64,000 bases of DNA from Mycolicibacter heraklionensis (GTDB lineage Bacteria; Actinomycetota; Actinomycetes; Mycobacteriales; Mycobacteriaceae). Position numbers and translations under genes: made by a program. The stretch is from NCBI RefSeq assembly GCF_019645815.1, contig NZ_CP080997.1, positions 4,034,880 to 4,098,879 on the forward strand, read 5' to 3'. Positions 17,525 to 26,303 of the stretch are shown one piece after another (position 1 is the stretch's first letter; each line of letters starts with the position of its first letter). The notes below the pieces were generated by a model. The model had not been told where the DNA came from, searched no databases, and was given only the letters and a program-made list of their open reading frames with translations.

Positions 17525-18733
17525 TCAATCTCCTTCCAGGATGAGGGTGGTCTGTTCCGACAGGATCCCCCCGTTGCCGGAGACGAAGGCCCGGTTGCAG
17601 TCGGCCACCTGCGCGGCGCCGGCGCGGCCCATGATCTGCCGCGTTGCATCGCAGACGTGGTGCATACCGCCGGCCAGGCCGGCTTGTCCGAAGCCGAGTT
17701 GACCGCCCGCGGTGTTGAGCGGGAAGTCACCGCGGAAGGTCAGGTCGTGGTCGGAGATGAACTGCATGCCTTTGCCCTTCTCGCAGAACCCCGCGTCCTC
17801 CAGCGACAGCAGCACGGTGATCGTGTAGCAGTCGTAGATGGAGACCATGTCCATGTCCGCGCGAGTCAGATCCGTCATGGCGAAGGCGGTGTCGGCGGCC
17901 TCGCGGATCGGGGTCGCCAGCAGATCCGCGGCATACGTCGGTGTCTTGAACGGCACGTGTTCGCCGAATCCCTTGATCCACACCGGGCGATTCTTGGCCC
18001 GCTTGGCGACATCGGCGCTGGCGATCACCACGGCGGCACCGCCGACGCAGGGCATCACGATCTCCAGCATGCGCAGCGGATCGGCGATCACCGGGCTGGC
18101 CAGTACGTCGTCCACCGTCAGCGGAGTGTCGCGCCAGATCGCGCCGTCGGTGTGGTTGGCGTTGACGCGCTGGTCGACCACCAGTTTGGCCATCGCCCGT
18201 TCGTCGTAGCCGTAGACGGCGCCGTAGCGGGTGGCGACCTGCCCGTAGGGACCGTTCTGGCCGAGGTTGCCGTAGGGAATCTCGAACTCGGCTTGCGGAG
18301 AACCGTATTGGTTGCTCGACGACCCGAAGAACATGGCGTCGACCAGCGGCTTGGGTTTACGTTCGGACATCGGGGTGATGTAGCGGGCGGGTAGCGCACA
18401 CAGCACCACGTCACAGATGCCGAGTTCGATCGCCGCCGCGGCCCGCCACACCATGGCCGCGGCACTGGCCCCGCCCAAATCTACGATCTCGGCGAACCGC
18501 GCTGGCATACCGAGGTATTCAGCGATTGTCGACGGCACGAAGATCTCGGATTCACCCAGATGCGAGGTGACGATGCCGTTGACGAGTTCACCCGGAAGGC
18601 CTGCGTCGGCCAGCGCGGCCGCGCTCAACTCGGCCCACTGCTCCAGGGTGAACGGGGCCGGGGCGGCCTTGTTCATCCGTTCCGGCGGCAGCTCGACATA
18701 GCCGACGATCGCGGCGTCTCCACGTAGTCCCAT
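17525..18733 (-). CDS. Thiolase-like lipid-transfer protein lacking thiolase catalytic residues
   Basis: I place the start at the ATG at 18733 because AAGGA lies 7 nt upstream; an ATG at 18748 has no ribosome site. The product is 402 residues. The SCP2-thiolase fold is visible (AAIVGYVELPPER, VDLGGASAAAMVWRA, VSIYDCYTITVLLSLEDAG, FPLNTAGGQLGFGQAGLAGG, VSGNGGILSEQT). The nucleophile position is GGASAAA with no Cys, and the GHP His position reads GQA. It is therefore unlikely to be a thiolase and is better read as an Ltp-type aldolase or binding subunit, paired with the DUF35 protein at 17096. Confidence 0.8.
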   Translation of the reverse strand: MGLRGDAAIVGYVELPPERMNKAAPAPFTLEQWAELSAAALADAGLPGELVNGIVTSHLGESEIFVPSTIAEYLGMPARFAEIVDLGGASAAAMVWRAAAAIELGICDVVLCALPARYITPMSERKPKPLVDAMFFGSSSNQYGSPQAEFEIPYGNLGQNGPYGQVATRYGAVYGYDERAMAKLVVDQRVNANHTDGAIWRDTPLTVDDVLASPVIADPLRMLEIVMPCVGGAAVVIASADVAKRAKNRPVWIKGFGEHVPFKTPTYAADLLATPIREAADTAFAMTDLTRADMDMVSIYDCYTITVLLSLEDAGFCEKGKGMQFISDHDLTFRGDFPLNTAGGQLGFGQAGLAGGMHHVCDATRQIMGRAGAAQVADCNRAFVSGNGGILSEQTTLILEGD

Positions 18734-18749
18734 GCGGGTGTCCTTCATC

Positions 18750-20894
18750 TCATTTGCGGGGCAGGCCGAGAATCATCTGCGCGATGATGTTCAGCTGAAT
18801 TTCCTTGGTGCCGCCGCCGATCAGCTCGGCCGGCGACAACAGATACGGCTCGACGACGGCCGGGTCGGAATCGGCGACCATCGCCAGCCGCCCGACGGTC
18901 GCCAATGTCGCGTGGAAGGTGCGGCGCAGCAAAACGTTCATCGCCACTTTCGCGATGCTCGACGACGCCCCCATGCCCTCGCCGTCCAGCAGCCTGATGG
19001 TCTCGCGTACCCCGAGCGCCCTGATCGCGTTGGCGTAGGCGTCGAGTTCGCCCAGCGCGCGTAGCGCGTCATCGCGCGACCGGCCCGGGACCGCGGCGAT
19101 GGCCCGCAGCGCGACCGCCCGGTCGTGCTCGACGTATCCGCTGATGGCGGTGCGCTCCTCGGCCATGGTCGCGATCGCCAGCTGCCAGCCTTCGGTGGGC
19201 TCGCCGAGCAGCATCTCGTCGGGAATGAAGACGTCGGTGAGGAACACTTCGTTGAATTCGGCAGCGCCGGTGGCCATCACGATCGGCTGGACTTCGATCC
19301 CGGGCGAGCGCATGTCCACGACGAAATAGCCGATACCGCGATGTTTGGCCGCATCGGGGTCGGTACGGGCCAGCAGTGCGCCGTAGTCCGCACGCTGCGC
19401 TGCCGATGTCCAGATCTTGTGGCCGTTGATGCGCCATCCGCCGTCGACCTTGACCGCACGGGTGCTCAACGACGCCAGGTCGGAGCCGGCACCGGGCTCG
19501 GAAAACAGCTGGCACCATGCCAGTTCGCCGCGCTGCGTGGGAGGAATCAGCCGCTGCTGCAACGCATCCGGTGCGGCCCGCACCAGCGACGGCAGGATCC
19601 ATTCGGCGATGCCCAGTGACGGCCGGACCAGTCCGGGTCGTTTGGCGAACTCCTCGATGATGATCAGCTGCTGCAGCGGGGAGGCATCCAGTCCCCACGG
19701 CGCCGGCCACTGCGGGGCGATCAGCCCGGCGTCGGCGATCAGCGTCCGCTGCAGGCCCGTTTCGAAGTGCGGGTAGTCGCCCTGGCGTCCCGGCCCGTCG
19801 TTGTCCAGCGCTTCGGCAGCGTCGAGCGTTGCGGCGACACCCGCCCGGAACTCGGCTTCAGCGCCGCCGAGATCCACGGTGAAGTCCCGCTGCTGCGCGA
19901 CGGTCAGCTCGCCGAGCCGACGCGCCCAGCCGGTGGCGGCACCGATCGAAGCGGCGATGCTGGTGGCGCGTCGCCAATACAGGTGCAGATCGTGCTCCCA
20001 GGTGAACCCGATGGCGCCGAACATCGTTAAGGTGTCGAACACGGTGTCCGGACACGGCGCGACCGCGATGAGCGCTGCGGTGGCCGCGGCGATGCGCTGC
20101 TGCTCAACCGTGTCGGTCACGGCTCGCAGTGCGTCCCAGGCTGCGGCGCAGGCTAATTCGGCGTTGACCAGCAACATGGCCGCCTGGTGCTGCAGCGCCT
20201 GGAAGGTGCCGATGCGGACGCCGAACTGTTCCCGGGTGTGCAGATGCGCGGTGGCCGCCTCGACGCACCACCCGGCGATGCCGGCGCACACCGCTGCGGC
20301 GAGACCGACGGCGAGGCACTCCGCGCGCTCGGTGTCGACCCCGGCCAGGACGTCGCCGGCGCTCGCCGGGTGATCGGCCAGGGTGATCGTGGCCAGGTCG
20401 GTGAGCAGGTCGGTGCCGGCCACCGGCTGGATCGCCACCCGAGCGGTGTCGACCACCGTCCAGAGGTCGGTCCCGTCGTCGCAGCGGGCGCAGACCAGCG
20501 CGAGCCGGGCCGAGCGAGCCCCGGAGATCACGTCGGAGGTGCCGCTGATCAGCCAGCCGTCGTCGCCTCGTCGCGCGACGAAGTCCGACTGCCCGGCAAG
20601 CGCGACGGCCGCCGGCGCACCGGCGGCAAGGGCACGCAGAAACTCCTCCCGCGACGGGGTGGCCTCGGCGAGCAGACCTACCGCGCCGGCGGTCACCGTC
20701 GGCAGCAGCGGACCCGGCAGGGACACCGTTCCCGCGGCCTCCAGGACCGCGGCGACGTCGAGCAGCCCGCCACCCTGGCCGCCGTATTGTTCGGGCAGGT
20801 GAATCGCATGAAACCCGTTCGCTACCAAGTCATCCCACCACGGTGGCAGTTCCCCGGCCGCCAGCGCATCGAAGGCCTTGCGGGTGTCGGCCAT
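18750..20894 (-). pseudogene. fadE (FadE34-like fused acyl-CoA dehydrogenase), main part, 5' end cut off by IS256 insertion
   Basis: The remaining frame encodes 714 residues with two acyl-CoA dehydrogenase-like halves, as in the FadE34/ChsE3-type fused enzymes that dehydrogenate steroid side-chain CoAs. The second half has the flavin/substrate motif LFSEPGAGSDLASLS and the C-terminal GGGTKEIQLNIIAQMILG. The ATG at 20894 is not the native start. It lies inside an 11-bp repeat at the edge of the insertion element, and the missing 25 codons are found intact beyond the element (22364-22438). The original protein would be about 739 residues. Translation may restart at the duplicated ATG, but the native promoter and coupling to the IclR gene are lost. 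Confidence 0.85.
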
Positions 20895-20897
20895 CGG
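20887..20897. repeat. Target-site duplication, left copy
   Basis: TCGGCCATCGG is repeated exactly at 22356-22366, immediately outside the other end of the IS256-family element. It encodes (minus strand) the P-M-A-D junction of the interrupted fadE gene in both copies. IS256 elements usually duplicate 8-9 bp, so up to three bases may be coincidental. Confidence 0.8.
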
Positions 20898-22355
20898 GGT
20901 AAGTCCCCTGGGGTGGTGGGGTTTCGGGAGGCGGTCCGGCCAGGGTTGAAGGTCCCGGGTGTGTCGGTGCCGGTGTTGGGGTGGGCCATCGCGTAGTGAT
21001 CGGTGAGTTACCTACCAAGTGACTCAACAGGAAGACACACGACGCGATGACCCAGAACCATTCTGCCCTGCTGGCCCAGCTCGATGCACTCAAGTCCGCC
21101 GACTCCGGTGCGGTGTTCGCTGAGCTGATCCGCGCCGGGCTGCAGGCGCTGATCGAGGCCGAGGCCACCGAGGCGATCGGGGCCGGCCGCTACGAGCGCA
21201 CCGGCGGGCGTAGCACGCAGCGCAACGGGCACCGCCCCAAGACGGTGGCCACAACCGCCGGCGATATCGAGGTGGGCATCCCCAAGCTGCGGGCCGGCTC
21301 GTTTTTCCCGTCGCTGCTGGAACGCCGCCGCCGCATCGACAAGGCCCTGCACGCGGTGATCATGGAGGCCTACGTGCACGGGGTGTCCACGCGCAGCGTC
21401 GATGACCTGGTAGCCGCGATGGGCGTCGAATCCGGGGTGTCCAAGTCGGAGGTCTCCCGGATCTGCGCCGGCCTCGATACCGAGATCGAGGCGTTTCGCA
21501 CCCGCAGCCTGGCTCACACGCAGTTTCCGTACGTGTTCTGCGACGCCACGTTCTGCAAGGTGCGGGTCGGGGCGCATGTGGTCTCCCAGGCCCTGGTGGT
21601 GGCCACCGGGGTCTCGATCGACGGCACCCGCGAGGTGCTGGGCACCGCTGTCGGCGATAGCGAGTCCTTCGAGTTCTGGCGGGAGTTCCTCGCCTCGCTC
21701 AAATCGCGTGGTCTGTCCGGGGTGCACCTGGTGATTTCCGATGCCCATGCGGGCTTGAAAGCTGCGGTGGCCCAACAGTTCAGTGGGTCGTCGTGGCAGC
21801 GGTGCCGGGTGCATTTCATGCGTAACCTGCACACCGCCGTGGCCGCGAAGCATGCCCCCGCGGTGACCGCGGCGGTCAAGACGATCTTCGCCCACACCGA
21901 CCCCGAGGGAGTCGGCGACCAGTGGGACCGCGTCGCCGACACCCTCGCCGAATCGTTTCCGAAGGTCGCGGCCATGATGGGCGAGGCCAAGACCGATGTG
22001 CTGGCGTTCACCGCGTTCCCGAAGGCCCACTGGCAGAAGATCTGGTCGAACAACCCCATAGAACGGTTGAACAAGGAGATCAAGCGCCGGGCCGATGTCG
22101 TGGAGATCTTCCCCAACCCCGCGGCGTTCCTGCGCCTGGCGACGGCGGTAGTCATCGAAGCCCACGACGAATGGCAGGTCACCCGCCGCTATCTCTCCGA
22201 TGTCTCCATGGACGAACTACGCACCGTCATCGCCAAGAAACACACCGCCGAAGCGCTTGCCAAACAACACCAAATCGCTTAGCGTTCACCATGACTCGTC
22301 GATCACGACGCATGAACCACGTCCGATCCGAAGTCCACCACTCCACGGGACGCTA
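20898..22355 (+). mobile_element. IS256-family insertion sequence, about 1458 bp, within fadE
   Basis: The element is bounded by the 11-bp direct repeats and by imperfect terminal inverted repeats. The left end GGTAAGTCCCCTGGGGTGG and the complement of the right end TAGCGTCCCGTGGAGTGG align with a few mismatches over about 25 bp. It contains one transposase gene reading opposite to fadE. The left non-coding part is about 150 bp and the right about 70 bp. Exact end bases are inferred from the direct repeats. Confidence 0.85.
21047..22282 (+). CDS. IS256-family transposase
   Basis: The 411-residue DDE transposase of the mutator/IS256 type is apparently full length. Visible blocks are the N-terminal ERTGGRSTQRNGHRPKTVAT region, the first catalytic Asp in FCDATFCKVRVG, the second in LVISDAHAGLKAA, the CRVHFMRNLH motif and the catalytic Glu in NNPIERLNKEIKRR. 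The frame is intact, so the element may still be active. It is transcribed against the host fadE operon. Confidence 0.95.
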   Translation: MTQNHSALLAQLDALKSADSGAVFAELIRAGLQALIEAEATEAIGAGRYERTGGRSTQRNGHRPKTVATTAGDIEVGIPKLRAGSFFPSLLERRRRIDKALHAVIMEAYVHGVSTRSVDDLVAAMGVESGVSKSEVSRICAGLDTEIEAFRTRSLAHTQFPYVFCDATFCKVRVGAHVVSQALVVATGVSIDGTREVLGTAVGDSESFEFWREFLASLKSRGLSGVHLVISDAHAGLKAAVAQQFSGSSWQRCRVHFMRNLHTAVAAKHAPAVTAAVKTIFAHTDPEGVGDQWDRVADTLAESFPKVAAMMGEAKTDVLAFTAFPKAHWQKIWSNNPIERLNKEIKRRADVVEIFPNPAAFLRLATAVVIEAHDEWQVTRRYLSDVSMDELRTVIAKKHTAEALAKQHQIA

Positions 22356-22366
22356 TCGGCCATCGG
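22356..22366. repeat. Target-site duplication, right copy
   Basis: This is the exact copy of 20887-20897 flanking the right end of the IS256-family element. Confidence 0.8.
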
Positions 22367-22438
22367 CGCATGCCGGCCGGTGAACTGCCGCAACGACTCC
22401 CCGAGCTGGCGTTGTTCGGCGTTGAGCGTCACGCTCAC
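22356..22438 (-). pseudogene. 5' fragment of the interrupted fadE gene
   Basis: Reading from a GTG at 22438, the minus strand encodes VSVTLNAEQRQLGESLRQF then TGRHAP followed by M-A-D, a typical acyl-CoA dehydrogenase N-terminus. It then enters the IS element and reaches a stop there. Joining it at the direct repeat to the frame ending at 18750 restores an in-frame fadE. The GTG overlaps the IclR stop by GTGA, the same coupling seen throughout this locus, so this is the native start. Confidence 0.85.
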
Positions 22439-23316
22439 GCGGTCTCCTCATGTTCTCCACGTGCAGTCCACTGGGACTGGATACGCGCGGCGGACTCTTT
22501 TACGGCCGCGCCGAGGTCGGCGACCTCCGCGGCGGTCAGGCTTGCGAACGGCGCGACCCCCACTGACATGGTCGCCGTCCCGTCGGCGTCACGGACCGGG
22601 GCGGACACGCTGGCGATCTGATGGTGTTCCGCGTCGGCCAGTTCGTCGGGCAGGTAGTCGACCACGGTCAGATCGGCGAAAGCGTTGGCGAGTCGCGCGG
22701 TGATCTCGTCCGGCTCTCCCTCGGCGGCCAGCGCCTGCAACGCGGAGTACACCCGAACGTATTCGCGGCTCATCCGGTCGATCGCGTAGCCGCGCCCACC
22801 GACCTCGTCGAGCACCGCACCCAGCCGGCGTCGCAGCCGTGGCGACGGTGCGCCCAGGCCGCTCAGCCATTCCTTCTTGACCTTCTCGCCTGCGCCGGCG
22901 ACGAACTCACGGCAGAACGGCGCCACCAGCGGCATCCGGAACCCGGCACCCAACCGCAGGCCGGCGATCGACTCCCCGACCGAATCGGTCACCACCACCG
23001 TCGCGCCCTGGCGAACACCGAGGACGGCCTGCCTGCCGACCGCGTCGAAAAGCCGCTGCAGCTCCGGCCGGAACGCCTGTTTGTTGACCGGACGGGCGAG
23101 CGCGGCGATGGCCGGCCCCCAGGAATAGCCGCCCGAGTGCCGGTCGCGCACGATCCACTGCCGGCCCGCCAAGGTCGTGACGATCGCATGGCAGGTGCCG
23201 TGGCTGATGTCGAGGGTGTGCGCGATCTCCGACATCGAGAAGCGCCGTTCCGGATCGGCGGCGAGCAACTCCAGAATCCTCATCACGCGCTCGGTGGGCG
23301 GCGAAGAGACCGTCAT
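22435..23316 (-). CDS. IclR-family transcriptional regulator
   Basis: The 293-residue protein has an N-terminal winged helix (TERVMRILELLAADPERRFSM, then SEIAHTLDISHGTCHAIVTTL) and an IclR effector domain (VGRQAVLGVRQGATVVVTDSV, LRLGAGFRMPLVAPFCREF, SREYVRVYSALQALAAEGE, ASVSAPVRDADGTATMSVGV). It is translationally coupled to the fadE gene (GTGA). It most likely senses a pathway acid or CoA ester and controls the minus-strand set fadE/Ltp/DUF35/SnoaL. A 7-4-7 palindrome 14 bp before its start may be its own operator. The IS insertion now lies directly downstream of it. Confidence 0.9.
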   Translation of the reverse strand: MTVSSPPTERVMRILELLAADPERRFSMSEIAHTLDISHGTCHAIVTTLAGRQWIVRDRHSGGYSWGPAIAALARPVNKQAFRPELQRLFDAVGRQAVLGVRQGATVVVTDSVGESIAGLRLGAGFRMPLVAPFCREFVAGAGEKVKKEWLSGLGAPSPRLRRRLGAVLDEVGGRGYAIDRMSREYVRVYSALQALAAEGEPDEITARLANAFADLTVVDYLPDELADAEHHQIASVSAPVRDADGTATMSVGVAPFASLTAAEVADLGAAVKESAARIQSQWTARGEHEETA

Positions 23317-23329
23317 ACTTTCGAAAAAT

Positions 23330-23347
23330 ACGTCGAATAGTCGACGT
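23330..23347. promoter_or_regulatory. Palindrome upstream of iclR gene
   Basis: ACGTCGA-ATAG-TCGACGT is a perfect 7-bp inverted repeat in the 51-bp gap between the SDR stop (23368) and the IclR start (23316). It is a candidate autoregulatory operator. Confidence 0.5.
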
Positions 23348-23367
23348 CTGCAAGTTCGCGGGCGACC

Positions 23368-24192
23368 TCAGCCGGCGGCCGCCACCCGCGCACGCTCCCG
23401 CACCGAGGCCACCACGCCACCGTCGTTGAGGATGTCGGTGCCGGTGAGATAGCCGGCCTTCGCGCTGACGCAGAACGCCAGCAGTTCGGCCATCTCCTCG
23501 GGCGTTCCCCAGCGCGGGACCGCGGCGTCGGCGACCAGCGACCCCGCACCGGCCTGCTCCTCCAACCGGCCCATCTCGGTGTCCACCGAGCCCGGCGACA
23601 CCGAGACGATGCGCAGCCCACGCCCGTTGAACCGCTCGGCCTGCGAACTCGAATACCAGCGGACGAACGCCTTGCTCACCGCGTAGGCGATACCCGAACG
23701 CACCTCCGGCGGCATCGGCTCGCAGACCGCGGCCATGGCCTGGGTGAAGCCGTGAACGTCCTGCAGCGCCAACGGAAACTGACCGGTGGGGATCAGCTCG
23801 TCGGGCAGCAGGTGGGCGGCCATCGATGCCACGTTGACGATCGCAGCCCCTTCCGGGGCAACGGCGTGGAAGACCTCGTTGACGTGGAGCGTGCCGACCG
23901 CGTTGGTGCGCATGATGTAGTCGGCATCGCCCATGCTGGGGCTGACCCCGGCGGTGTGGATCACCGAGGTGACGGGCCCGATACCGGCCGCCCTGTCGAA
24001 CAGCGCGGCGACGGCACCGCGGTCGGTGACGTCGCAGTTGACGACCGTCACGTCGAGGTCGGCTAGCGCAGCCGCCGCGGCGTCCAGCCGGTCCTGCCGG
24101 ACGTCACAGAGCACGACGGGCTGTTCGCGCCCGACGATCTTCGCGGTGGCCAGCCCCATCCCGCCGGCGCCACCGGTGATCACCGCCACCAT
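23368..24192 (-). CDS. SDR family oxidoreductase
   Basis: The ATG at 24192 gives 274 residues beginning MVAVITGGAGGMGLATAK. The catalytic region has VASMAAHLL, a long insert up to GIAYAVSKAFVRW (Tyr and Lys of YxxxK), and the C-terminal GYLTGTDILNDGGV. The long Ser-Tyr insert resembles the 3-alpha-hydroxysteroid/NAD-dependent epimerase-like SDR subgroup. It likely interconverts an alcohol and a ketone. It starts 4 bp after the amidohydrolase stop, so the two are co-transcribed. Confidence 0.85.
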   Translation of the reverse strand: MVAVITGGAGGMGLATAKIVGREQPVVLCDVRQDRLDAAAAALADLDVTVVNCDVTDRGAVAALFDRAAGIGPVTSVIHTAGVSPSMGDADYIMRTNAVGTLHVNEVFHAVAPEGAAIVNVASMAAHLLPDELIPTGQFPLALQDVHGFTQAMAAVCEPMPPEVRSGIAYAVSKAFVRWYSSSQAERFNGRGLRIVSVSPGSVDTEMGRLEEQAGAGSLVADAAVPRWGTPEEMAELLAFCVSAKAGYLTGTDILNDGGVVASVRERARVAAAG

Positions 24193-24196
24193 CGCG

Positions 24197-25459
24197 CTAC
24201 GCCTGCGCCAGTTGCTTGTCGGCGTACCGGCGCGCCCACTCGGCACGTGGCCGGATGGAGACGTCCACGTCGGTGGCCGTCGCGCGCAGCGCGCCCACCG
24301 TCGTCTGCTCACGCGGGATGCGGGCGAACGGATCCCAGCCGAAGAACCGGCAGGAGTTCTGCCAGGTGATCTTGTTGACGTCGGAGTCGTCGGCTCCGGC
24401 GGCCTCCAGTTCGGCGAGCACCTGTTCGGGGGCGTCCGGCCAGAAGCAGTCCGAGTGCGGGTAGTCGCATTCCCAGGCGATGGTGTCGATCCCGATCTCG
24501 TGGCGCAGCTTGAGCGAGGTCTTGTCGGTGACGTAGCAGGCCAGCGAGTGCTCACGGAACACCTCGGACGGCAGCTTGTCACCGAAGTCGCGACGCAACC
24601 ATTTCTGGTTGGTGTAGTGCCGGTCGCTGCGGTCCAGGTAGAACGGGATCCAGCCGATGCCGCCCTCGGAGAAGGCGAACTTCAGATCCGGGTAGTTGCG
24701 CATTGCCGGGCCCCACAGCAGATCCTGGGCGCACATCGCCGAGACTTGGGTGGCCAGGATGATCATGTTGTCGATAGGCGCGTTGGGGGCCATGCTGATC
24801 GCCCCGAATCCGGTGCCGATGTGCAGACACATCACCACGTTGCACTCCGAGAGCGTGGTGAACACCGGCCCCCAGTACTCGTCGTCGTGGTAGCTGGGCA
24901 GCCCTTCCAGGTGCGGCAGTTCGGGCATGGTGACCGCGCGGCAGCCTTTGGCCGCCACCCGGCGGATCTCGGCGCACATCGCTTCGGGGTTCCAGGTCGG
25001 CAGGATCGCGATCGGGATGAACCGGCCCGGGTAGGAGCCCGCCCACTCATCGATGTGCCAGTCGTTGTAGGCCGACACCATCACCAGGGTGACGTGTTCG
25101 CGGGTCATGTTGAGGTGTCGCGCGGAGAATCCGGTGAAGGTCGGGAAGCACATCGAGGCGAGGATGCCGTTGCGGCTCATGTCGCGCACCCGCTCGTGCA
25201 CGTCGTAGACGCCGGGGCGCATCTCGGCGAAACCGGCCGGGTCGCGGCCCCATTCCTCGGCCGGCCAGGACACCACCGCATTGAGGCCGCTGACGCCCTG
25301 CGGACGGCCCTGATACATCCACTGGTCGACACCCTTTTCGTCGGTGACGACGATCGGCGCCTCCGCCTTGTACTTGGCCGGGACGTGGTTGAGGAACATG
25401 TCGGGCGGCTCTACCACGTGGTCGTCGATGCTGACCAGGATCAAGTCGTCGATGTTCAT
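24197..25459 (-). CDS. Amidohydrolase-2 family protein
   Basis: The start at 25459 (MNIDDLILVSIDDHVVEPPDM) is chosen because family members begin here; 420 residues. Metal-binding motifs are SIDDHVVEP at the N-terminus, CLHIGTGFG in the middle and WECDYPHSDCFWP near the end. It carries the long N-terminal insert of the subgroup often found beside steroid or terpenoid genes. It is the first gene of the minus-strand set with the SDR at 23368. It is divergent from the AraC gene at 25485, with only 25 bp between the start codons. Confidence 0.85.
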   Translation of the reverse strand: MNIDDLILVSIDDHVVEPPDMFLNHVPAKYKAEAPIVVTDEKGVDQWMYQGRPQGVSGLNAVVSWPAEEWGRDPAGFAEMRPGVYDVHERVRDMSRNGILASMCFPTFTGFSARHLNMTREHVTLVMVSAYNDWHIDEWAGSYPGRFIPIAILPTWNPEAMCAEIRRVAAKGCRAVTMPELPHLEGLPSYHDDEYWGPVFTTLSECNVVMCLHIGTGFGAISMAPNAPIDNMIILATQVSAMCAQDLLWGPAMRNYPDLKFAFSEGGIGWIPFYLDRSDRHYTNQKWLRRDFGDKLPSEVFREHSLACYVTDKTSLKLRHEIGIDTIAWECDYPHSDCFWPDAPEQVLAELEAAGADDSDVNKITWQNSCRFFGWDPFARIPREQTTVGALRATATDVDVSIRPRAEWARRYADKQLAQA

Positions 25460-25464
25460 GGTTC

Positions 25465-25472
25465 TACTAGTA
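25465..25472. promoter_or_regulatory. Short palindrome in a 25-bp divergent gap
   Basis: TACTAGTA lies between the amidohydrolase start (25459) and the AraC start (25485). The gap is too short for two complete promoters, so these probably overlap the coding regions. A role as operator is a guess. Confidence 0.3.
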
Positions 25473-25484
25473 CCCTGGAAAATC

Positions 25485-26303
25485 GTGACCGTCTCCGCGC
25501 GTTCGGCCATAGATTTTGCCCAACCGGCCAACATCGATCTGCGTCGAGGCGGCCGTGCTCGGGCCGGCAGCTATCTCTACGAGGGCCAGGAGCTCGTCAC
25601 CGGATGGCACTCCCATGACATGCACCAGATCGAGTACGCCGTGGGCGGGGTGGTCGAGGTCGAGACCTCCGCCGCGCACTATCTGCTGCCGCCGCAGCAG
25701 GCGGCCTGGATTCCGGCCGGCCTGGAGCATCAGGCCACCATGCGCCCGGAGGTGCGCACGGTGGCGGTGATGTTCGACCCCGAGCTGGTCGCGCAGGCAG
25801 GTGACCGGGCGCGCATCCTGACCGTCTCGCCGCTGATCCGCGAGATGATGCTGCACTCGCTGCGCTGGCCGATCGAACGGCCCGACGGCGACACGGTCTC
25901 CGACGACTTCTTCCGCACCCTGGGCCATCTGGTGTCCGCGGCACTGGACCACGAGGCGCCGCTGAGTCTGCCCGTCTCCGATCACCCGATCGTGGGCGCG
26001 GCGATGGTCTACACCAAGGCGCACCTGGCGTCGGTGACGGCGACCGAGGTTGCCCACGCCGTCGCGGTGTCCGAGCGCACCCTGCGCCGCCAGTTCGAGG
26101 CGGTGACCGGCATGTCCTGGCGGACCTACCTACTGCACGCCCGGATGCTGCAGGCGATGGCGCTGCTGGCCGCGCCCGATCAAGGCGTGCAACAGACCGC
26201 GACCGCCGTCGGCTTCGACAGCCTGTCCGCGTTCACCCGGGCGTTCACCCGATTCGCCGGTGAGGCCCCGTCGAGCTATCACCGCCGCATCACGACGTCT
26301 TGA
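25485..26303 (+). CDS. AraC-family transcriptional regulator
   Basis: A GTG at 25485 gives 272 residues. The N-terminal cupin-like sensor has GQELVTGWHSHDMHQIEYAV and LPPQQAAWIPAGLEHQ. The C-terminal double helix-turn-helix has TATEVAHAVAVSERTLRRQF and QTATAVGFDSLSAFTRAF. It is divergent from the amidohydrolase/SDR pair and convergent with the FadE operon, whose last gene overlaps its 3' end by 14 bp. It is a probable activator of the adjacent amidohydrolase operon. Confidence 0.9.
   Translation: MTVSARSAIDFAQPANIDLRRGGRARAGSYLYEGQELVTGWHSHDMHQIEYAVGGVVEVETSAAHYLLPPQQAAWIPAGLEHQATMRPEVRTVAVMFDPELVAQAGDRARILTVSPLIREMMLHSLRWPIERPDGDTVSDDFFRTLGHLVSAALDHEAPLSLPVSDHPIVGAAMVYTKAHLASVTATEVAHAVAVSERTLRRQFEAVTGMSWRTYLLHARMLQAMALLAAPDQGVQQTATAVGFDSLSAFTRAFTRFAGEAPSSYHRRITTS

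Noticed and set aside
20894..20894. ATG at 20894 as the genuine fadE start
   Set aside because: It lies in the IS target duplication, and the native N-terminal codons are present beyond the element.
23933..25618. 561-codon open frame on the plus strand
   Set aside because: It overlaps the SDR and amidohydrolase genes in antisense and lacks any family motif.
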